In this document: positions 17,934 to 27,011 of the stretch, piece by piece
Layout: every line of letters starts with the position of its first letter
Numbering within the stretch: position 1 is the first letter of the stretch
Assembly (NCBI GenBank): GCA_937923325.1
Contig: CAKZUQ010000006.1
Coordinates: 1-48,741 of the forward strand
Direction of reading: 5' to 3'
DNA: 48,741 nt
From: an uncultured Bacteriovoracaceae bacterium
Lineage (GTDB): Bacteria > Bdellovibrionota > Bacteriovoracia > Bacteriovoracales > Bacteriovoracaceae
Notes under the pieces: model-generated
Told to the model about the DNA's origin: nothing
What the model saw: the letters and a program-made list of their open reading frames with translations, nothing else
Databases searched by the model: none
Program-made: the position numbers and the translations under genes

Positions 17934-19823
17934 TTAATTTTCACCTAATTTATTACGAGTGTAATCCTCTAAGCTCTTAGCTGTGACATCTTTAGGTGCA
18001 ATTGGCTCTCCTACATCTATTTCAATCTTCGAAAATAAGTCCTTGAATAAAAGAGATGGCTTAGACCCAGCACTGCCATATTTTCTACTAAAAAACGTTC
18101 CCCAAAATCCTTTTAAAACGATCGGAACAACAGGTACTTGATCTTTTTCTAATATTTTTTCAATTCCAGGCCTAAAGTAAGTAAGCTTACCATCCTTAGT
18201 AATTTCACCCTCTGGAAATAAGCAAACAACTTCTCCATCTGCAAGCTCTTCAGAAACTTTATCAAAAGCTTTTTGAATTAACTCAGGCTTTTCTTTTCTC
18301 CCCGCAATTGGAATAACCTTTGCTCCTTTAAAGAAATATTTCGCAACAGGCATTTTCATGAAACTATAATGCATAACAAATCTCGTGGGCCTTTTAACAG
18401 CAGCTGCAATCACTAACCAATCAACAAAACTCACATGATTTGCCACTAAAATAACAGGACCTTTTTCTGGAATATTATCTAATCCTTTTGCATCATAACG
18501 ATAAATAATTCTTGTTAGCAGTACACAAACAAATCTCCACATGAATTCGGGAAGAACGGTATAAATATAAAAAGCTATTATTGAATTAAGCACAGCTAGT
18601 ACTAAAAAGACATCAACGGCCGATAAACCTGATGCAAACATTACCATTAGCCCAACAGAACCTGAAACCATAAACAATGCATTCATGATATTGTTTCCAG
18701 CAATAACCCTAGACAAAGTTTCTGAGTCTCCTCGATGCTGAACAAATGTATATAAAGGAACTGTAAAAAAACCAGAAAAGACTGAGAACAGTAATAAATC
18801 AAAAATAATTCTAATTCCGGTAAAGTTGTTTAAAAGAGTATCTATAGTCGTCTTTGAGTCCGCAACAACAAAACTTGGAGTTCCAATAAAATATAAATCA
18901 AGTAAAAATAAAGTCATCCCAATTGACCCTATTGGAACAAGCCCTAACTCCAAATGTCCCCTACTCAGTTTCTCACAAGACACAGCACCAACAGCGATAC
19001 CAATACTAAATAAAGCTAGAAATAAGGTCGTGACACTCTCAGGGCTATTTAAAATTTTAATCGAATAAACTGGAAAGATTGAAAGGAGTATTGCACCCAT
19101 AAGCCAAAACCAAGAAATACCTAGAACACTTAGCCATACACTTTTTACACTTTTAGTAATTTTAATAATATCATAAGTCGGTTTAATCAATCCAAAATGA
19201 ACCTTTAAATCTGGACTTGTCGCTTTTAACTTTTTTACATTCAAGCTAAACAAAACTCCAACAACTGAAACTAAGAGAACAACATAAGAAACATACTGTG
19301 GCCCAACGCCATCAATTGCAACGAGTATTCCCCCAAGAATTGTACCGACTAAAATGGAAACAAATGTTCCCATCTGAAATAATGCATTTCCATTAATTAA
19401 TTCATCGTCCTCTAATAATTCAGGAAGAATTGAATACTTAACAGGTCCAAAAAATGTAGACTGTAATCCCATTAAAAATAATGAACTCATGAGCAGGTGA
19501 ATATTTTCTAAGAACAATCCAGTAGACCCTATGATCATAACTAAAATTTCCCAAATCTTAATAATGACCATTAACCTGTGTTTTGGATACTTATCACTTA
19601 GCTGGCCTGCAATAGCTGAAAATAAAAAGAAAGGAAGAATAAATACTGCCCCACAAAGAGCAACCATTAACTCTGGACTCAAACCTAATAAACTAAACGA
19701 TTTGTACGCAATTAGTATTACTAAAGCATTCTTAAAAACATTATCATTAAATGCACCAGCAAACTGAGTGAAAAAGACAGGCCAGAAACGTTTATCTAAA
19801 AGTAAGTGTTTTTGATAACTCAT
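17934..19823 (-). CDS. MFS transporter fused to 1-acyl-glycerol-3-phosphate acyltransferase (LplT-PlsC)
   Basis: A 629-aa inner-membrane fusion. Residues 1-425 form an LplT-like major facilitator with about 12 helices (start FWPVFFTQFAGAFNDNVFKN, the typical LplT N-terminus). Residues 445-629 form a PlsC acyltransferase with NHVSFVD (His463 and Asp468, the HX4D motif), FPEGEITKDG and VPVVPIVLKGFWG. The common form of this protein carries a third acyl-ACP synthetase (Aas) domain, which is absent here; the protein ends cleanly after PlsC. The likely job is flipping lysophospholipid inward and re-acylating it. SD AAGGGA precedes the ATG. It is the first gene of the minus-strand envelope cluster. 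Confidence 0.88.
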   Translation of the reverse strand: MSYQKHLLLDKRFWPVFFTQFAGAFNDNVFKNALVILIAYKSFSLLGLSPELMVALCGAVFILPFFLFSAIAGQLSDKYPKHRLMVIIKIWEILVMIIGSTGLFLENIHLLMSSLFLMGLQSTFFGPVKYSILPELLEDDELINGNALFQMGTFVSILVGTILGGILVAIDGVGPQYVSYVVLLVSVVGVLFSLNVKKLKATSPDLKVHFGLIKPTYDIIKITKSVKSVWLSVLGISWFWLMGAILLSIFPVYSIKILNSPESVTTLFLALFSIGIAVGAVSCEKLSRGHLELGLVPIGSIGMTLFLLDLYFIGTPSFVVADSKTTIDTLLNNFTGIRIIFDLLLFSVFSGFFTVPLYTFVQHRGDSETLSRVIAGNNIMNALFMVSGSVGLMVMFASGLSAVDVFLVLAVLNSIIAFYIYTVLPEFMWRFVCVLLTRIIYRYDAKGLDNIPEKGPVILVANHVSFVDWLVIAAAVKRPTRFVMHYSFMKMPVAKYFFKGAKVIPIAGRKEKPELIQKAFDKVSEELADGEVVCLFPEGEITKDGKLTYFRPGIEKILEKDQVPVVPIVLKGFWGTFFSRKYGSAGSKPSLLFKDLFSKIEIDVGEPIAPKDVTAKSLEDYTRNKLGEN

Positions 19824-19918
19824 ATTATTCCCTTATAATTTGTATATACAGAAATTATAGAGGAATAATTAGAAAAAAAAAGCCTTTGTTTTATTCAGAG
19901 CTCATATTTGTTTTTAAT

Positions 19919-22174
19919 TTATCTTAATGTTTCACAAGGAAACGGATTTGAGATGTTCTCAGGAGAAAGTTCAGATAATGTTTTTAAGATTGTTGCAATC
20001 GTAAACCTATCAGCACTTGTTTGTTTTTTCTTTTTTGACTTAAATAAGAAGCCAACAAAGTGAGAACCTTCTTTAAGTGCTCTCCAAAGATCTTTAGTGC
20101 TTTTTATATCTTGAACATCAGGAAGTTTTTTATATTTCATTAAATATAAATAAAATGATTTAGCAAATTTTTGTAGAAATTTCCCTGGTATAAGACCCTT
20201 AATAGAACCTTCATAAACTTCATATGCCTTATCTACTTCTTCTGGCTCTAGTTGATTATTGTTATTTACATCATAACGTACCATTGTTTGCTCAACAGCA
20301 ATAACACCAGTATAGATTAAACTTAACTCGTCTTCAGTCATAGGTACTGGCGTTCCATCATCAAAGTGAGTACATGATCTTGTAAAGCCCTCAGCAACTC
20401 TTAAGTATTCACCAGCATCTACATTATCTTGTTCTAAAAATGCAGCAAGTTTAGGTAATTTATCTCTAATACTTACGCCTTTATCTTCAACATCAAGAAC
20501 TCCGTTAAAAATACTTCTATAACACTCAGGCATATATCTATCTTTTTCATCTAGAGAGCACTTTGTTTGGAAGTATTCATGAGACATTTGGGCTAAATTT
20601 CCACCAGATGACAACTCAATAACAAATTCAACAAGTTCATTCACCTCGATATCACTATCGCCATCTGACTGAGCTTGAAATAAACTCGACATAAGAGTAA
20701 CAGTTTCAATAGTATTTTTTTCTCTACCTGCAATTAAAATTTCTTCACCCACTAGGATATCTTTATATTCCATAGCAGTTGCAACAAGTTGTTCTTGAGT
20801 TATTTTAGCTCCACCTAAAGCAGACATACTAGTACTTCCATAAACACTTAGTATTCTTTTTATTAAATTTTCATAAACTGATATTTCAAAGATACCTAGT
20901 GGGTTTCTAACTATTGAATTTTGATAGGTACCAGCAAAAGTATCTCCTTTAAAGAAACGATACGATTTAACAATATTGTTCATCTCGTTTTTGTACTTAT
21001 CTTCAGAGTCAGAAAGATTAATCATATTAGGTAGGTCTTCGATGATCGTGTCTCCGGAGTTTAAAATATCTTCATTTAATGCATAAGCTTTATAAATGAA
21101 GACACCTCTATTTAAATTCTCCAAAACGATATCGTTTAATAAGATATAAACTTCATTAGAATTGAAATCCTCTGAGTCGTTTTCAAGAAGAGCTTTTTTT
21201 GCTTTTAAATAATCTGATGTATACTTTTTCCATTTCGAATACTCTGGTAAAAATGTATCTATAATATCATAAATATTTCTCATACTCATTACGTTTGTAT
21301 AGTCTTGACCTTTATAATAAAGGTTTTTAACTATAGTTTGAACATCTACTTTCGCTGTTTGGAGAATTTCTTCAGCTTCATTTTCAGCATGTTCAATCGT
21401 ATCAATATGAGCAATATCAAATGTTACTTTGGATACATCTGATAACATTCCAGCAAATCTTCTTAATTCTTTTGACGTTAATACTTCTTCCTCACCACCA
21501 AGAAACATTTTTTTAATAAACAAAAATTTCATGCTGTTTTGAAGAACAATATTATTGTCTAAATTTTTAAATTTTTCTAAAAGAGCTGGAAAATTAATTG
21601 ATCTACTATTCTCCACAGAGGTTTCAATTATTTTCCCTCCTATTGAGCTAAGAGCCTCATAGACCATCGCCTTTCTTCTATTATGCTCTTTATAACTTAC
21701 TGGAGTCTCATCTGTATAATAGTTAAAGACATTGTTAGCAACCATCGCTCTATTTATTTCAATAAAAATATCAACAAGTTTTCCTACATTAGACTTGTGG
21801 ATATAAAGAGGATGGTCTCCGAAGATTAATGAGTTGATATCAAAAATCCCAGAAAGAGCGCTTAAAACTTCAACATCAATATCTGAAACATTATCGCGAA
21901 TATATCGATCTAGCTCAACTTGAGATAAATATCCTGGTTTATCAGTTTTAACAACTTCAACAAAAAGATCTAAACTTTCTTTTAAGCATAAAAGATCGCC
22001 TTTAATATTAGTTGTGAAAATATTTGAAAGAGCTTTTGCATCGAGTTCGCAACTAAGAGCATCTGTAGAAATAGAATCACTATCGCTCTTTTTCTTCATA
22101 AAGAGGTCACCACATGAAACAACCGAGAGACTAAAAGTTATTAGTGCAATTAGCTTAAAAAATTTTTTTTGCAT
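19919..22174 (-). CDS. Large lipoprotein with EF-hand-like loops
   Basis: A 751-aa protein of unknown function. Residues 1-20 are a lipoprotein signal with lipobox SVVSC (Cys21). It contains four EF-hand-like loops: residues 76-87 (degenerate; Gly at position 6, Glu at 12), 225-236 (degenerate), 502-513 (Asp504, Asp506, Asp508, Glu513) and 635-646 (DVNNNNQLEPEE, a canonical calcium loop). The rest appears mostly helical. It follows the outer-membrane protein gene by 18 bases, with SD AGGA, and is probably co-transcribed. A calcium-sensing or calcium-stabilised surface or periplasmic role is inferred. I do not recognise the family. Confidence 0.7.
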   Translation of the reverse strand: MQKKFFKLIALITFSLSVVSCGDLFMKKKSDSDSISTDALSCELDAKALSNIFTTNIKGDLLCLKESLDLFVEVVKTDKPGYLSQVELDRYIRDNVSDIDVEVLSALSGIFDINSLIFGDHPLYIHKSNVGKLVDIFIEINRAMVANNVFNYYTDETPVSYKEHNRRKAMVYEALSSIGGKIIETSVENSRSINFPALLEKFKNLDNNIVLQNSMKFLFIKKMFLGGEEEVLTSKELRRFAGMLSDVSKVTFDIAHIDTIEHAENEAEEILQTAKVDVQTIVKNLYYKGQDYTNVMSMRNIYDIIDTFLPEYSKWKKYTSDYLKAKKALLENDSEDFNSNEVYILLNDIVLENLNRGVFIYKAYALNEDILNSGDTIIEDLPNMINLSDSEDKYKNEMNNIVKSYRFFKGDTFAGTYQNSIVRNPLGIFEISVYENLIKRILSVYGSTSMSALGGAKITQEQLVATAMEYKDILVGEEILIAGREKNTIETVTLMSSLFQAQSDGDSDIEVNELVEFVIELSSGGNLAQMSHEYFQTKCSLDEKDRYMPECYRSIFNGVLDVEDKGVSIRDKLPKLAAFLEQDNVDAGEYLRVAEGFTRSCTHFDDGTPVPMTEDELSLIYTGVIAVEQTMVRYDVNNNNQLEPEEVDKAYEVYEGSIKGLIPGKFLQKFAKSFYLYLMKYKKLPDVQDIKSTKDLWRALKEGSHFVGFLFKSKKKKQTSADRFTIATILKTLSELSPENISNPFPCETLR

Positions 22175-22192
22175 AGGTATTCCTATAGTTCG

Positions 22193-23608
22193 TTAAAAAA
22201 TATATTTCATCGAACTATATACGGTGTCATTGTTGACGAAGTCAGACCAGTAAGAACCCTTGTCTTCATTAGAACCAATCATATTGGCTCCCACAGAGAT
22301 CAGAATGTCTGAACTATACCTATAGTTCGCTTTAAACATTGTTAAACGATCTTCCGTGAGCATGTCATATTTATAATCGAAACCTAAACTTACTGTCCTT
22401 GAAAGCTTTGCTCCGATATTAAAGTGATAAGCTTGATTCCATCTCGGATACTCAACGAGTTGATCATCCGAAATATCAAAATCACTTGTTCTTGCTATAT
22501 AATTAAATCCAAATTTAAATAAGCCCTTATTGTCATAACCAACACCAGCTCCAATATACTCTTCTTTTTTCTTATTTGGCCTAATACCTGTATATTGAAT
22601 ATTTGGAGTGTTCCCATCTGGAGTCTCCTCGGGAACAATTTGAAATACAGAGCCATAGAGTGTTACATTTTCTATGGGAGTGAAAGTAAGCTCTCCACCT
22701 GTTACATCATGATAGTAAAACTGCGGAGTAACTTCAGCTTCAATCGCCCCACTTCCATTTTCGTAAGCAACCTCTGCCAAAACAGACAATGTGTTTTCTG
22801 GTTTTCTCATAGTAAAACCATGAACTCCAACGAATTCATTTTCAAAACCAACTCTAGCCCCAACAGAATATCTGAAAATAACATCTTCAACTTCAGGATA
22901 ATTAACTGTATATTCTATTGGAACATCCCTGCCCTCTACATCAGCAGAAGGAGCTGGTGCTTTACACCAAGGATTTTCGCAAACAATAGTTTTATTTTCT
23001 TTATCAATCTTCATTCCTGGATTCATTTCAGGGACGTATATGATGGAACCAAATAAAGAAAAATTAAATCCATTTTCACTTCTATGACTAAGAGTCATAC
23101 CTGTTAAACCTTCTTGGCCAGGCTCAAAGCCATCAAAGTTCTTTCTGTTATTTAATTTTCCAAATCCCCAAACAGAATCTAATTTATTCCAATCAAGAAT
23201 TGCTCTACCAAAAATCATTTGGTTACTTCCAAATTTATATTTTAAATAAGCTTCTGGAACTGAGTACATCATTTGTTCTTTATCATTCACTCTTCCAGAG
23301 AGTTGGAACTTCTTATCCATCTCGCCAACAACTTTTGAGTCATAATCGAGGTTTATTTCTCCAAAGTATTTATTTCCAACAACTTCACCAACATCTTGAA
23401 CCCATTCATTACTTTGAAACGAAACATCACCTGTTAATTTAGATGGTGCTGTATCTTTGCTTTTTGCCGTAATACTTTTTGTCAGTTTGTTGGTTTTTGT
23501 TGATTTAAGATTTGTAGTCATTTGAACTGAAAAGACATGAGAACTAAGCATTGCCAGCGTCGACACTGTCATCGTCTTAAACATGAATTTGCTACATACT
23601 GTCTTCAT
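22193..23608 (-). CDS. Predicted outer-membrane beta-barrel protein
   Basis: A 471-aa protein with an N-terminal signal peptide (residues about 1-27, ending HVFS) and a polar linker rich in Thr, Lys and Ser. Alternating aromatic and polar strands follow for the remaining length, ending in the aromatic C-terminus YSSMKYIF, the usual recognition signal for BAM. Segments such as MIFGRAILDWNKLDSVWGFG and FNFSLFGSIIYVPEMNPG recall long-loop porin-like proteins, but I do not recognise a named family. A loop at residues about 208-225 holds two Cys (IVCENPWCKAP) that could form a disulfide. It is co-directional with the EF-hand lipoprotein gene. Confidence 0.72.
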   Translation of the reverse strand: MKTVCSKFMFKTMTVSTLAMLSSHVFSVQMTTNLKSTKTNKLTKSITAKSKDTAPSKLTGDVSFQSNEWVQDVGEVVGNKYFGEINLDYDSKVVGEMDKKFQLSGRVNDKEQMMYSVPEAYLKYKFGSNQMIFGRAILDWNKLDSVWGFGKLNNRKNFDGFEPGQEGLTGMTLSHRSENGFNFSLFGSIIYVPEMNPGMKIDKENKTIVCENPWCKAPAPSADVEGRDVPIEYTVNYPEVEDVIFRYSVGARVGFENEFVGVHGFTMRKPENTLSVLAEVAYENGSGAIEAEVTPQFYYHDVTGGELTFTPIENVTLYGSVFQIVPEETPDGNTPNIQYTGIRPNKKKEEYIGAGVGYDNKGLFKFGFNYIARTSDFDISDDQLVEYPRWNQAYHFNIGAKLSRTVSLGFDYKYDMLTEDRLTMFKANYRYSSDILISVGANMIGSNEDKGSYWSDFVNNDTVYSSMKYIF

Positions 23609-23879
23609 TCTCTACAAAACCTTTTGTAATATTGTCTATTTCTTATACTTTATCATGGCCTATGTCCTTGGCTCTACGGGACAATTTTTCTTCTAATATC
23701 CTATTTTCAATTGTATCAAGTATTTAAAAGTGTAACACAAAATAACACATAGCACTATAATAATTTCCTGTACACTTATTTTACAGTTACATAAGCTACT
23801 GTTATTACAATTAAAGATATACCATGTAATATCAAGCACTTACTTAACAAATGTGAATTAATCATTTCAAAGGCACTTT

Positions 23880-24947
23880 ATGAAAATTTTATTCGTAATT
23901 TTACTTATTTTAAGTCTATCCAACTCACTTGCCTGTACTTCTTTTCTTCTCCCTTCAGAAGAGAATCCAGTAATGGCCAAAAGTTACGATTTCGATAAAG
24001 GCGAGGGAGCAATTTATATAAACTATAAAAATATGAAGAAAAAATCACTTTTTCCAAATCCCTTCTCCATGACTCCTGTCGAATGGACATCAAAGTATGG
24101 AAGTGTTTCATTTTCTCAAGCTGGAATAGAATTTCCTTTTTCTATTTTAAATGAAAAGGGATTAGCAATAGAAGTTCAAATACTTTATGCTACGGAATAT
24201 GAATCAATATCTAAACATCACAAATACTTAAACGAATCTCAAGTTGTCCAGTACTTAGCTGATACCTCTAGTAATATCAATGAAGCAATTGAAAACATAA
24301 AAAACATAAGTATATATATGGAAAAAGAGAAACTTCACTACTTTATGTGCGATGCAAATAGTGAATGTGCAATGATTGAAATACTAAATGGAAAATTAGA
24401 AATCATAAAAGGCGAAGACTTACCATTAAAACAAATGACGAATTCGACTTATAAGAATTCATTAGCTTCAGTCGGAAAGTTTTTAGCAGATCCAAGAAGT
24501 ATCACAGGAGTAGAAGATGATAAGGCCACGGCTAGATCACTTACAAGATTCAATACTATTCATAATTATATTTCAAGCTTATCTAATCAAGATAATATGG
24601 TCGAAAAAGCATTTAAAGGATTAGACAAGGTTGAAATGAGTGTTGCAAATACTTTAGAGAATTCGCAGTGGCAAATTGTTCATGAACTTAGAAATAAAAA
24701 GATTAATTTTAAAACTAAAAAACAAAAAATTCTAAAAAGTATTGATTTGAATAAAATCAATTTCGAATGCAATTCAACACAGTACTACCTAGACTTAGAT
24801 GACTCTGTAAAAGGAGAACTCTCAGAGAAGTTTAAAAAATTAACTATCACAGCGAGTTATAATACTGTTTCTAAATCAATTGATTCAAATTTCCTGCAAA
24901 AAATCATGGTTATAGCAGCTCCTAGACTCTTTATGAGCTGCTTGTAA
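23880..24947 (+). CDS. Secreted linear-amide C-N hydrolase (choloylglycine hydrolase/Ntn family)
   Basis: A 355-aa exported hydrolase. Residues 1-18 are a signal peptide ending SLA, and the next residue is Cys19 in CTSFLLPSEENPVMAKSYDFD. That is the N-terminal nucleophile segment of penicillin V acylase / bile salt hydrolase-like enzymes. Signal-peptide removal after Ala18 would itself expose the catalytic Cys. Family members cut amide bonds in substrates such as acyl-homoserine lactones, penicillins or bile salts; the substrate here is unknown. The alternative reading of Cys19 as a lipobox (SLAC) is weaker, since the usual Leu at -3 is Ser. SD AAAGG lies six bases upstream. Confidence 0.82.
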   Translation: MKILFVILLILSLSNSLACTSFLLPSEENPVMAKSYDFDKGEGAIYINYKNMKKKSLFPNPFSMTPVEWTSKYGSVSFSQAGIEFPFSILNEKGLAIEVQILYATEYESISKHHKYLNESQVVQYLADTSSNINEAIENIKNISIYMEKEKLHYFMCDANSECAMIEILNGKLEIIKGEDLPLKQMTNSTYKNSLASVGKFLADPRSITGVEDDKATARSLTRFNTIHNYISSLSNQDNMVEKAFKGLDKVEMSVANTLENSQWQIVHELRNKKINFKTKKQKILKSIDLNKINFECNSTQYYLDLDDSVKGELSEKFKKLTITASYNTVSKSIDSNFLQKIMVIAAPRLFMSCL

Positions 24948-24977
24948 GGTTCTTTTAGTTGCCTGTAAAGTTTATTT

Positions 24978-25005
24978 TTGACAAGATTATCCATTAAACT
25001 ACACG
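24978..25005 (+). promoter_or_regulatory. Candidate promoter of the subtilisin gene
   Basis: A perfect -35 hexamer TTGACA (24978-24983) is followed after 16 bases by TACACG, a weak -10. The start of transcription would fall just before the AAAGGA ribosome binding site at 25015. The weak -10 may reflect dependence on an activator. Confidence 0.4.
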
Positions 25006-25026
25006 CGTAAACACAAAGGACTGAAC

Positions 25027-26373
25027 ATGAAAAATAAAATGATTTTAGCGGTAATCGCTATTGCTTTCTTTGCAACAAGTATAGCTCATGCAGTAGAAGC
25101 AAGATTTGATATGCACAGAGCATTCATAAAAGTTAAACAAGGTCAGCAGCTTCCAAAGACTGAATTGATCTCAGAGTATAAAGCACTATTTGGCGGTAAC
25201 TACTTAGTTAAAACTTCTAATGTTCTAGAACTAGAAAAAGCACTAAAGAACCATCCAAGTATTATAAGAATTGAAAGAAACTACTACGCCGAAAAGAAAG
25301 CCCTCCCCAAAGTTATTAGAACTAAAAACCAAGGACCAAGCTTTAACTTTACGGCCTTTAATGATCCTAAAGCTGGAAAACTATGGGCATTTCTTGATAG
25401 TAACAAGCATGGTGTATCTGTTAATAGATCGTACCTTGCTCCACTTAATACAATTAAAGAGGATATTATCGTTGCAGTAGTTGATACAGGTGTTGATTAT
25501 AACCATGAAGATCTTAGATCTGTTATGTGGAAGAATGTTAACGAAATCGAAGGTAATGATATTGATGATGACGGTAATGGTTATGTTGATGATATTTATG
25601 GGATTGATCCTCTTGGAAATGATACAGACCCCATGGCAAGTCATGCTCACGGAACTCACGTAGCAGGGACGATCGCAGCTAAGCAAAATAACAATATTGG
25701 TATTGCAGGAATTGCTTCAAATGTAAAAATCATGGCCATCAGAGCTGTACCAGATAGCTCGGATGAAACTGATGCTGATGTTGTTGAATCTTTTTTATAT
25801 GCTGCTAGACATGGAGCTCGTTTAATTAACTGTTCTTTCGGCAAGTCGCATAATGAAGGTGGTTTAATTGTTAATGAAACAATTGATCATATTGGAACAA
25901 CTTTTGGAACTTTAGTTTTAGCTGCCGCTGGAAATGATTATAAAAGAAATATTGATAAGAGAAAAACTTATCCAGCATCTTTTCCAAGTGATCATTTATT
26001 AGTAGTTGCTTCAACAACTAAAAGAGGAAGACTTTCTAGTTTTTCTAATGTTGGGAAAGTTTCAGTAGATGTTGCAGCTCCAGGATCAAATATCTATTCA
26101 ACAACTCCAGGAAATTCTTATGGAAATATGTCTGGAACATCAATGGCCACTCCAACAACAGCAGGTGTAGCAGCTGATATTTTAAGTAACTTCCCTAACC
26201 TTGATAGTGTCTCTTTAAAAAACATTCTTATGGATTCTGTTACAGAAGTTAAAGGATTTGATAAGTATATGGTATCTGGAGGAAGAGTAGATCTTTACAA
26301 TGCTTTAAGACATACACTTAATAACTATATGGATATTGAGCGAAGACAAGATCAGAGACATCAATCTAAATAA
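25027..26373 (+). CDS. Secreted subtilisin-like serine protease (S8)
   Basis: A 448-aa exported endopeptidase. A signal peptide (residues 1-22, ending AHA) is followed by an inhibitor-I9-like propeptide (about 30-90; AFIKVKQGQ ... IIRIERNYYAE) and the S8 domain. The catalytic triad is Asp153 (VAVVDTGVDYNHEDL), His208 (AHGTHVAGT) and Ser371 (GTSMATPTTAG). The oxyanion Asn is in AAAGND. A calcium-type loop (DIDDDGNGYVDD, residues 178-189) lies between Asp and His. The protein has no C-terminal sorting domain. In a predator such an enzyme could digest prey protein, but it could equally serve nutrition generally. It has its own promoter and terminator. Confidence 0.95.
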   Translation: MKNKMILAVIAIAFFATSIAHAVEARFDMHRAFIKVKQGQQLPKTELISEYKALFGGNYLVKTSNVLELEKALKNHPSIIRIERNYYAEKKALPKVIRTKNQGPSFNFTAFNDPKAGKLWAFLDSNKHGVSVNRSYLAPLNTIKEDIIVAVVDTGVDYNHEDLRSVMWKNVNEIEGNDIDDDGNGYVDDIYGIDPLGNDTDPMASHAHGTHVAGTIAAKQNNNIGIAGIASNVKIMAIRAVPDSSDETDADVVESFLYAARHGARLINCSFGKSHNEGGLIVNETIDHIGTTFGTLVLAAAGNDYKRNIDKRKTYPASFPSDHLLVVASTTKRGRLSSFSNVGKVSVDVAAPGSNIYSTTPGNSYGNMSGTSMATPTTAGVAADILSNFPNLDSVSLKNILMDSVTEVKGFDKYMVSGGRVDLYNALRHTLNNYMDIERRQDQRHQSK

Positions 26374-26392
26374 GTATAATTATATTTTAGAC

Positions 26393-26427
26393 AAAAAAAG
26401 GGCAGGGTATAAATCCTGCCTTTTTTG
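26393..26427. terminator. Bidirectional terminator between subtilisin gene and ybeY
   Basis: The 6-bp stem GGCAGG/CCTGCC is flanked by AAAAAAAG on the left and TTTTTT on the right, so it can end transcripts from both sides. It lies between two convergent genes and abuts the ybeY stop codon. Confidence 0.85.
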
Positions 26428-26946
26428 TTATGAATTTTTAATTTCAGATATTTTTTTTACTAAATCCTCTTCTAACTTAAACATAAGCTTTTCTTCTGCT
26501 TCATTTATTTCATGATCATATCCCCATACATGTAAGAATCCATGCATGAATAGGTGAACAAATTCTTCCATATATGAGATGTTAAACTCTTTTGCCTGAG
26601 CTTCACATACAGATTTACAAATTAGAATATCTCCAACATCTAGCTCTGGTAAAAAGTCATCATAGTCACCAAGTCTTATATTTTCTTCCATTGGGAAAGA
26701 TAGAACATCAGTAATAGAATTTTTACCTCTACTCTCTTCATTAATTTCTTTAATTTCTTGATCAGAAGTTAAACTCAGATTGATATATAGCTCTTTATCT
26801 ATTTCGCTAAAATCATCGATTGCTTTTAAAGCATAATCAATCCATTTTTTGTACTCACCAATTTCGCTTTTATCAATGAATGATGTCTCATAGTAAAAAC
26901 TACAGAATACTTTTTTATAGCTAAGCTTTACAACTTCTTTTTCCAT
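26428..26946 (-). CDS. ybeY: Endoribonuclease YbeY
   Basis: YbeY is a zinc metal-dependent endoribonuclease used in 16S rRNA 3'-end maturation and ribosome quality control. The 172-aa protein has the defining motif HGFLHVWGYDH with ligands His135, His139 and His145. Before it come the conserved INEESRGKNSITDVLSFP and LDVGDILICKSVC segments. The N-terminal 20 residues are not conserved in the family as I know it. It diverges from mazG, with 65 bases between the starts. Confidence 0.94.
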   Translation of the reverse strand: MEKEVVKLSYKKVFCSFYYETSFIDKSEIGEYKKWIDYALKAIDDFSEIDKELYINLSLTSDQEIKEINEESRGKNSITDVLSFPMEENIRLGDYDDFLPELDVGDILICKSVCEAQAKEFNISYMEEFVHLFMHGFLHVWGYDHEINEAEEKLMFKLEEDLVKKISEIKNS

Positions 26947-27011
26947 TCTTTCCTCGTGATGTTATATATATATTTAATTATACTATTACATTATTCGTAA
27001 CTGGAGATCAA

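Noticed and set aside
23783..23802. ACAGT...ACTGT inverted repeat upstream of the amidase gene
   Set aside because: Only five paired bases over a 10-base gap, expected by chance in AT-rich intergenic DNA.
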